From Paramacrobiotus metropolitanus (lineage: Eukaryota > Tardigrada > Eutardigrada > Parachela > Macrobiotidae): a stretch of DNA of 64,000 nucleotides. Shown in pieces: positions 56,701 through 64,000 of this stretch. The stretch spans positions 310,001 through 374,000 of the forward strand of contig NW_026570321.1 of the NCBI RefSeq assembly GCF_019649055.1, written 5' to 3'. The notes beneath the pieces were generated by a model that was not told where the DNA came from, ran no database searches, and saw nothing but the letters and a program-made list of their open reading frames with translations. The number at the start of each line of letters is the position of its first letter. Positions within the stretch are counted from its first letter, which is position 1. The position numbers and the translations under genes were made by a program.

Positions 56701-59700
56701 CTTACCGAAAAATGTTAGTTTTTCCAATGAGTTTTTGTGTTCCTTGTGTTATTTGATCGGAGCCCATCTGAAATAATTTTTGCTCATTCGGGCTGCTGAA
56801 TACACACTTCGCCGTAAAGGAAGTAGTCCTAACTCAGCCGGCGTAGCACGGCAAGTGTTTACTCGGCGCATTCTGGCAACCTGTTGCGAATTGATTTAAT
56901 CCGGCCCACTCTTGATTATCATCCGATGGGCAAACATGATTCTGATATAAAAGAGGTAGAACGGGATTTTTGCGTCGCTTGTCTGCTGTATCGTGCTGGC
57001 GCATTGAGTGTGGCATGCTGAGCGGCGTTCGGCGGCAAAAAGGTAGGCTATCTTGTCGCATTGTCGTGTAGTGGCCATGTTTGCGCAGAGATTGTCCGTG
57101 TGGACAATTGCCACTGTTTTCCGTTGATGTTGGTTGAATGGTCTTTGACAAGCTGTAGAGTGTAAAGGGCGAAATGAGGCAAATGTATCTTTTCGCTTTT
57201 CAAATAGTAAACTGCTTATTGTTCGTAAAAAGTAAGTAATACTGCTCCCGTGACCGATACCTAGTTGATATTGCTTTTTAAGACTACTCTGTAAGTATTA
57301 CGAATCTACTGACTTTGTTTTCTAAGTTACTGTACGATTTCTAGGGAACTTGAGACGGTTTTTTTTGCAAGTGTACAGCTTAATTTTGATTAGCATCACA
57401 AACGTCTGTGCCAATATTGACGATGCACACATGTGGGTGTATTTACTTTCCACACTTAAAAGGTCACCAGGATTTTGACTGACTTGATTACTGCTCTACA
57501 GTCGTGAAAGTCGAAATCTAAGGGTTATGGTTAGGCTCTGAGCTTAATTTTCGACAAATGAATTCACATTTTACCAATTTTCTTTGTACAGTATGTACTG
57601 TAAAAAGAAAATTGGTTAAAACTCAGGTAATATGTCAGTAGTCTGCACAAGTGCTTGTGCCTTTTTCGTAAATTAATTGCTGTCGAGCTGTCATACAATT
57701 TTTAACAAAACTCAAGCATTTAATGTCATCCGTAATAAGAGTGGAGAAAGTGCAGTTCTGGGCTGTTTTGTTGAGCGCTGAGGATTTGAGAGAAAATAAC
57801 GTTGCATTTGCTTGACCTTTGTTAGATATGCTAGATAACGTGACATGCGAGGTTTAACAGACGGCTGTTTAAGTACTATGCCTTCATAGGTTCCCACTTT
57901 CCTGTAATTAATTCGAAACGCCGTAATTCCAGACTGACACGACAGATGTACATTGTGCGCCATGTGAATCATTCCGCAATAGCAAAACCAAAAATTATGC
58001 ATGACAACAAAGCAGAAGCCCTGACAGCGCATTCTGAGTAGTGGCATTCGTCAGTGCTAGCAATCTGATTAACCGGCGCATTTTGCGTTAATATTGCCAG
58101 TTTCTTATGCATAATTGCATATTGCGTACATTTATCTACTTATAGTTGTTGCAGCATATAAAATCAGAAGCAGGACGCGTACATTGCGTTACAGTTATGG
58201 GTATATAGGAGATTGGTAGTGCAGTGGCCGAAGAAATTAGGAGTTTCGTTTTTGGGAGCCTTATAATTTAAGCAGAAATATTACTGTCGAATGTCTAATG
58301 GTAGAAACACTGGTTGTTGTTAACAGTTTGTAGAAACGTAATGCACATTTTTTTATCACGAATTCAAGAATTCAAGGAAGTTCACCCAATAACCTGACAG
58401 CGCGGTTCGCGTGCCCATGAGGCAGTCAGGTTGGCAGAGTTTGGCACATCTTGATCCTTATCAAGATAACAAATTACCCGTTCACTGCCGATCGGCAGTC
58501 TGCCGAAAACTTTCATATCCATTCCATAAATGAAATAATTGTTATATTGTCAGCTCGGACGAGTTCATCGTTAACCCATTTCTATTCAGCCTTGTGGCCC
58601 CGCGCCACTTGAGTCATAAAATTATATTGATAGCGCTTTTGAAAACTGGTAACTTTATAATGGGACGTTTTGTACCATTTCAGCCGGTGAGTGTGTTTAT
58701 CTCCTACACTACCATGTCATTAATATTCGTCTCCGGAGGCGGCAGACGCGTCAACGATGCGTTCACTCTTCTCGTGGTAGAAGAAAATATATGCGTAATC
58801 CAATAAGAATTCGTTCCTAATTAAGTAATTAAAAACCCATTGATCATAAAAACTTCAAGCATACAGTTTTTGGTAACTTAACAACGACTAATTATAAATT
58901 TTGTACGGTCGGTACGGTAAAAACTTTTTCGGTCACCTTTCGTCGAGAATTTTTGCTGCACCAAGAACTGACGTTTTCGGGCTGTAAGTAGTGCAATTAT
59001 AGCTCAACTCAAATTTATAATGATAAAAATTCGTTTTGTTGCTAATTTACCGGAACGAAACTATGAAAGTTTTGAGTCTATGTATATTTGTGGAAATAAT
59101 AATATACGTATATAGCCGATGTACGTGAGCCACCCTTGCTTACATACGCAAGTTTGGTGCAGTGTTTATAAAAATAAATCGGCACGGTAAATCGTCATGA
59201 GAACACAACAATTTATATTTCTTATCAGGATGGGAATGTTTGTCTTAACTGCCGTTTCCGGCACTAAACCCGATAAGGAACGGTTGAACTGAATTCGAAA
59301 TGCGGGCTGCGCGATAACACATGGCGCGTACGGCGTATTTCCCTGTTACCCCTGTCAACATGCAGAAAAATTAATCCGCGTGTTGAATTTCATTGATGTC
59401 ATTCGCATTGGCAATGATTAGCATAAACGCTGATAAACCAACTTGTCAGTCATGATGGCGCTTCTTCTCGTAAGCGATTTTTTAGATCTCTTCCCCTAAA
59501 TTATGAATCCATCTTACAGATTTATTTCAATCTGGAGCGCTCGATCTGTGCCACACCACGGAGGCGGTATAACACACCGTGCGATCGTTGAAACATAATC
59601 ACTGCGCCAAACCAGTGCACTCAACGTCAGCACGGTCGTCTCCACCCCCGCCGATTTCCCCCCCGCGTTCTCCTTAATGCCAGTCTGATCTCCACACCCA

Positions 59701-59708
59701 GCCTCACC
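53701..59708. other. Long gene-poor interval
   Basis: About 6 kb of AT-rich, mostly unique DNA. ORFs in it (for example 54998-55246, 57712-58047) are short and lack recognisable motifs. One strong hairpin lies at 57573-57616. It may include distal regulatory DNA for SRF. Confidence 0.4.
57573..57616. repeat. Short near-perfect hairpin
   Basis: Two 21-bp arms (left starting accaattttcttt) are reverse complements with one mismatch, separated by 2 bp. The loop is too small for a typical microRNA precursor. Confidence 0.6.
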
Positions 59709-61380
59709 ATGTCCAGTTCCTCGCCGGCCCATCCGGCCAAGAAATCCTCTAATAAAGCCCCGGGTACCCACAGCAGCGCCGCCGTGTCGTCCGCGGGGTC
59801 CGCCGCGTTCCCCTCGGCCCCTGGGGGCTCCCTCATGCGGGTGCCCCTGCCCTCCGTCACAGGCATCGCCCTGCCGAACCCCCACCTCGAGCGCCTGGGG
59901 ATTCCGGAGGGTCTGCCGGGGATCCAGCTGACGGCGTCCACCGCCCCCACGCTGCAGGTAGGCAGCACCCAGGGGAAACTGAAGACGGCGCACGGGAAGA
60001 AGACCAAGGGCCGGGTGAAGATCAAGATGGAGTTTATTGATAATAAACTGCGGCGGTATACCACGTTCAGTAAACGGAAAGCGGGACTGATGAAGAAGGT
60101 GAGTTTGCGTGGTCGCTGCTTTTTATGATTGCGGATGTAGGTTTATGATCGGAATGCTCGATTAGGCTTGGGTAGAGTATTGCGAAGGTGGTGTGTGTTG
60201 TGATTTCCATTGAAGAAGATTTTACCAATCCAGCGCTTGTAGCAGTGCTTTCTTGTTTCTGCCTTCTTGCGTTAGGAGCTAACCTGATAAAATAAAATTA
60301 AAAAGTGCTTATTTACATTAGTACAGACTGTAGTTAGTACTTAGTAAGTACTACATACATCGCGCGCATGTTATAGTATCTATATTGTTATAACATTCTT
60401 TTTTTAATCTTCCTTGCATAAATTCAAGCTTCGCAGTAGTGAATTAGGGATAGTGCGCCTTGAGTAGCCGGTTTTGGTTTGCTCTTTTAAAAGCTACGTT
60501 AAAGTTAACTGCGCAGTAATTAATTTTCTCAGTACATAAAATTAAATTATTTTTATATTGCGTAATGCGTATTATTTCGTAGTTCGTACACAGATCGTAG
60601 ATATTCGTAGTGTGTTGCCTCCACTGATGCCATCTTGTATTGGTGGGCTTGTTATGGTGGGCCTGTATGATTTACTAGCCCGTACAATATGATATTACTT
60701 AGTTAAGATGCAGTTAATTTTGTTCTTTACATGTGAAAATGTTAGTTTGTAATATGTATTTCCTTTTCAAAAATTGCGTGTGCAGGATTCAAGACGAATT
60801 ACGGGGTGCTACTTTTTCTAGAGTGGTATTTTCGCCATAGCTGTTAGCATTTTTCGTGCAGCATGTTCATCCGCAGCACGGAATTTCCTCATTTAAACTG
60901 TAAACGTACCGTATTGTACAGGCGTATGAACTCTCCACACTAACCGGGACGGAGGTGATGCTGCTGGTCGCCTCGGAGACCGGCCACGTGTACACCTTCG
61001 CCACCCGCAAACTGCAGCCGATGATCACCAGCGAGGCCGGGAAGGCGCTCATCCAGACCTGCCTGAATTCGCCCGATCTGCCCAGCGGATCCGACGGGCA
61101 CGCCGACTCCCCGGTGGAGCACCGGATGAACCTCAACGGCACCTTCGACGAGGACCTGGGCATGGGCGGCGCCGATGATTTCGACGATGAGTACATGGAT
61201 TCCGGCGACTCGGACGACGCCGCATCCCCGCAGACAGCGCGCCTCAACGGCGAGCATGTCGGTGGTTATGGACCGCCGGGGAATGTGGATTACGGGAGTC
61301 TCTCGGGGTTCGAGGGCTATGCACATCCGGAGGAGGCGGGATACTACGCCAACGTGCCTAGGGATAATGCTCATCGATGA
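59709..61380 (+). CDS. SRF: Serum response factor, MADS-box transcription factor
   Basis: Two exons, 59709-60098 and 60922-61380, join at the canonical position in the MADS box and encode 282 residues. Residues about 96-130 (GKKTKGRVKIKMEFIDNK, RRYTTFSKRKAGLMKK) continue in exon 2 as AYELSTLTGTEVMLLVASE and then TFATRKLQPMITSEAGKALI, TCLNSPD, the SRF-specific SAM extension that dimerises and contacts cofactors. N- and C-terminal parts are low-complexity (Ser/Ala/Pro; Asp/Gly/Tyr). The protein is much shorter than vertebrate SRF (about 500), lacking most of the transactivation region. SRF binds CArG boxes and controls cytoskeletal and muscle genes. The coding exons are clearly more GC-rich than their surroundings. 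Further 3' exons cannot be excluded. Confidence 0.93.
60099..60921 (+). other. SRF intron 1
   Basis: A GTGAGT donor and TTGTACAG acceptor bound an AT-rich intron of 823 bp. No other feature is seen in it. Confidence 0.8.
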
Positions 61381-62651
61381 GGGAGTTTTTTTCTGGAGAA
61401 AAATGATTCTCTGTGCATTGTAAAGTGGTTTATACTTTTTACAGTCGAATTTGTTCGGTTTTTTCTTTCTTGTGACATTTTTATGTCTTTAATTGTTAAG
61501 GCAGTTAAGCAGATGGGTTTTTCGTGGCGCTAGTCCAAAGATTTTGCTGTAATCTGATTAGCGGAATTTGATTGGATTTGGTGTTTCTTGCTGAAGGTTT
61601 TTCCTGACAGCATTTTCAAAATTCTTGGAGCACGGAATAATTTGATTCGAATTTTATTCTGTAACGTACGAGTCGGTACGACTACGAGTACTTATAAAAC
61701 AGGCAGCATCGTATTGAATTTGAGATTGATTTAATAAGTGCGAAATTAGTTGCCGGCAGCTGAGGAAATAAGTTGAACATGCATTAAATGTATGTAAATT
61801 GAGTGTGGATTGAAACGTACAACAATACAATTTCAAATCCCATAAATCAACGGAAGCTCTCAGCCGATCCCGGTTACTTAAACTTTCTTTTCACAAGGAA
61901 CGGACAATGATAACACTCTGGCACTAAAACGTCAGATGAACGGAAGTATCGTACTGTATGCTCGTACCAATGCTAAAGTAGAGTAAGTAATAGCCAAACG
62001 TACTCACACAAATCAATCACACGTGAGATGTCCCACAATTTTGATCTAACTGGTAAGGTAAGTAAGTACATAGTACAATGTAGGACTAAATGGTCGCATA
62101 TATAGCCCCATACCCAGCATTCTGTACGCAAGCGGTGCAGTGCACTTGTACGAAACGGATATTTTGAACTCAGTCCTACAGTGCACTGCGCTGCATTCGT
62201 ACTGAATGTGGAGATGTTGGGTATGCGACCATTTTGTCCTAAGCTGTAAGTACACATGCAGATATCTTTAAACTAACTGGTAAGTAGAGTATGGTGGTTC
62301 CCGCAACAGAAATTTTTTTTTGTTTTGTAATTAAACAACGGTTTCACTTACAATTAACAGCCGGTAAAACCTGATCAAGGTAAACTACAGTACACCTGAC
62401 AAGGGTTTCCGTGGTCAAACGCATTGAGCGACATACTCTCAAAAGAAATAGACGGAAATATGGAAGATAATCAGGTCAACTTTCCAAACGATCATTCACA
62501 AAAAAATTAGTAGATGCGTTTACCCAGAAAACCATAAGACTAAAATCACCACTTAAAATAAAAATCCCAACGATAAGCAGCACAACAGTCTTCTCAACAC
62601 AAAGGTAAGGATTGCTGTAAACTGAAACCATTCCATGAAACGCCAAACTAT
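61381..62651. other. Convergent spacer between SRF and the BTB gene
   Basis: Holds the 3' UTRs of both genes and the inverted repeat at about 62066-62256. No gene recognised. Confidence 0.45.
62066..62256. repeat. Imperfect 190-bp inverted repeat, possible MITE
   Basis: The left arm (containing 'aaatggtcgcata') and the right arm ('tatgcgaccattt') are imperfect reverse complements, with gtaagtac-like sequence at both outer ends. The direct repeat ctaactggtaag occurs on both sides (about 62046 and 62273), somewhat outside the arms, so a target duplication is possible but not proven. Confidence 0.45.
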
Positions 62652-63803
62652 TTACTCGATCTCCTCCACATGTCGACCAATGAACGCCAGGGCACTGGTT
62701 CGCAGTTTCTTTAGATCATGGTTTTCCGCAAAGCACAGACGCTGAACAACGTTATCTTTCGTCAGCGAAGCAGCCATCATCGTCTCGCATTCCGCACGCA
62801 AATCCACCATATCGTACTTCTCCGCCGCCATCCACAGATCGGTCAGCATGTCGTTTGCTTCCAGCGGCGAGCGGGTGTATGCAAACTGAATCATGGCCTC
62901 CAGTACATCCGGGGAGATATCGTTGATCTCACACTGTCCGGTGTTCTTCTCCTCCATATCGTTCTGGAACATGGCAGCAAACACCGGCGACTGCGCGGCC
63001 ACGATGGCACGATGCACCGCGATATCTTTACCCCCGCAAACCAGTTTGAAATCGGTCAGCATACGGGAATCCAGCAACTGCTTCATATCCTGTCTATGGG
63101 CGATAGCGTCCTCAGCCTTTTTGGCCACGTAGAACGTAAGATTAACAAAGACCACCACTCCTCTCTTCAGTGCATAGTGGGTATATCCGCTCGAGTACGT
63201 GGAGGTGACGAGCTCCATTAGGTTAGTTCCTGAGGCAGTAGGAAGGCGCCATCCAGTTTCTTCGATGCGTATGTCACATGGTCCGTCCGCGGAAGCCCTA
63301 TTTTAAACAACCAAATATTGCAGGACCTAATCTACATAAAAATGGATGATATAGGTTTAATTTACCATCTGGGGAGCAAAACACTGAGTGGACACTCAAG
63401 TAACCTGTACGAACTTTCTATATGGCTAACCATAAAAAGTATGTTAATATCTGTCCAGCAAAAGCCCAGAAGATAAAGTACAGAGTAGAGAGACAAGTGG
63501 CATAATTCTACAAACGCACCGTACTCGGCATTCTACCGAAATCGCGTTGGAAGACTTCACATTTGCTGATGGCTCTTTGGGACACACCGTAGCAGTAACG
63601 GCTGCGCTGTTTTCAGTCACCAACATCGTGACTGTCCAGACGGATGCTGGGATATCGGGATAGGTGGGATCCGCATCGACGCTAATATCAGCCGTATACG
63701 GTATCTGCTTGCTGGTGTTAATTGCTCCGCAGACGAACTGATCCGTAGGGATCTTGTACAGCAGATTCACTGCTGGGGTCTTCGTTGGGGGTAACAGTGG
63801 CAT
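62652..63803 (-). CDS. BTB/POZ-domain protein, probably MATH-BTB (SPOP/TDPOZ-like)
   Basis: Two coding exons on the minus strand, 63520-63803 and 62652-63297, join in frame (phase 2) to give 309 residues. The C-terminal half is a clear BTB domain: LTDFKLVCGGKDIAVHRAI, then AAQSPVFAAMFQNDMEE, INDISPDVLEAMIQFAYT and LWMAAEKYDMVDLRAECE, followed by a short BACK-like stretch. The N-terminal part, ending VNLTFYVA, has the length and position of a MATH domain but its sequence is poorly conserved. Such proteins are substrate adaptors for Cullin-3 ubiquitin ligase. A non-coding first exon with donor gtgagt probably ends at 63904. The donor CG|GTGCGT of the first coding exon is the less certain junction. 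Confidence 0.78.
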
Positions 63804-64000
63804 GGCAGAGAATTACTGCAGAATTTAAAATTAGCTCCAATCTCCAGGAAACAGAAATGCAGTAAAAGTGTAAGTGAACGGACATGTAGTTAGAATACTC
63901 ACCGTCGAACTGGCAGATGAACACAATGGATTACGCACAGCAGGAAGTCACGAAAGTACTACAACTTCGGTAAAATTCTGACTGGATTCAACTGCAAGAA

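Noticed and set aside
57573-57616. microRNA precursor
   Set aside because: The stem is near-perfect but the loop is only 2 bp, unsuitable for a Drosha/Dicer substrate; more likely a small palindrome.

Overview
The window is animal nuclear DNA. Genes are split by short GT-AG introns, intergenic DNA is AT-rich, and several genes are animal orthologues: a Ral GTPase ending in CCIL, a serum response factor, a BORC subunit 7, a pyridoxal-phosphate homeostasis protein and a threonine-synthase-like 2 protein. Intron-poor clade B-like serpins and an RgpF-like glycosyltransferase would fit a small ecdysozoan such as a tardigrade, but this placement is a guess.

Layout. 0-10 kb and 40.3-44.5 kb hold members of a gene family I do not recognise. 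It is built on a Trp-rich module (core W-K-A-[FY]-P-E ... EMPDERFWPxF ... GxW), often with a basic nuclear-localisation-like patch before it and, in two loci, a C2H2 zinc-finger terminal exon. Copies lie at 1-1193 (-), 3601-5996 (+), 7530-10085 (+, broken) and 40337-42316 (+, partly broken). About 10.0-36.1 kb is a tandem segmental duplication. Each unit carried, in order, the 3' end of a zinc-finger exon, serpin, glycosyltransferase, second serpin, and the 3' end of THNSL2 (- strand). Unit 2 (about 27.8-36.1 kb) is intact and runs into the complete THNSL2 gene. Unit 1 (about 10.0-27.8 kb) keeps one serpin and the glycosyltransferase, but its second serpin is a truncated pseudogene and its THNSL2 part is a fragment.

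The two units act as filled and empty sites for each other, so several mobile elements can be bounded to the base: a gag-only LTR element (17236-22034, TSD taaa), a foldback element with three tiers of sub-repeats (about 22625-24321), a hAT-like element (25866-27460, 8-bp TSD) and a TA-flanked foldback MITE (28326-28896). Other elements sit at 2928-3443, 6613-7107, 8281-9581 (splitting a family gene) and 12234-12593.

44.9-63.9 kb is ordinary single-copy gene space: BORCS7 (-) divergent from PLPBP (+), PLPBP convergent with Ral (-), a long stretch with little recognisable, then SRF (+) and a BTB/POZ protein (-) at the right edge.

The genes do not form an operon or pathway. The unusual content is the unknown family, the duplicated serpin/glycosyltransferase block with different reactive-centre loops, and the foldback elements. 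Exon borders were placed by eye from splice consensus, reading-frame continuity and known protein families; no alignment or search was run.
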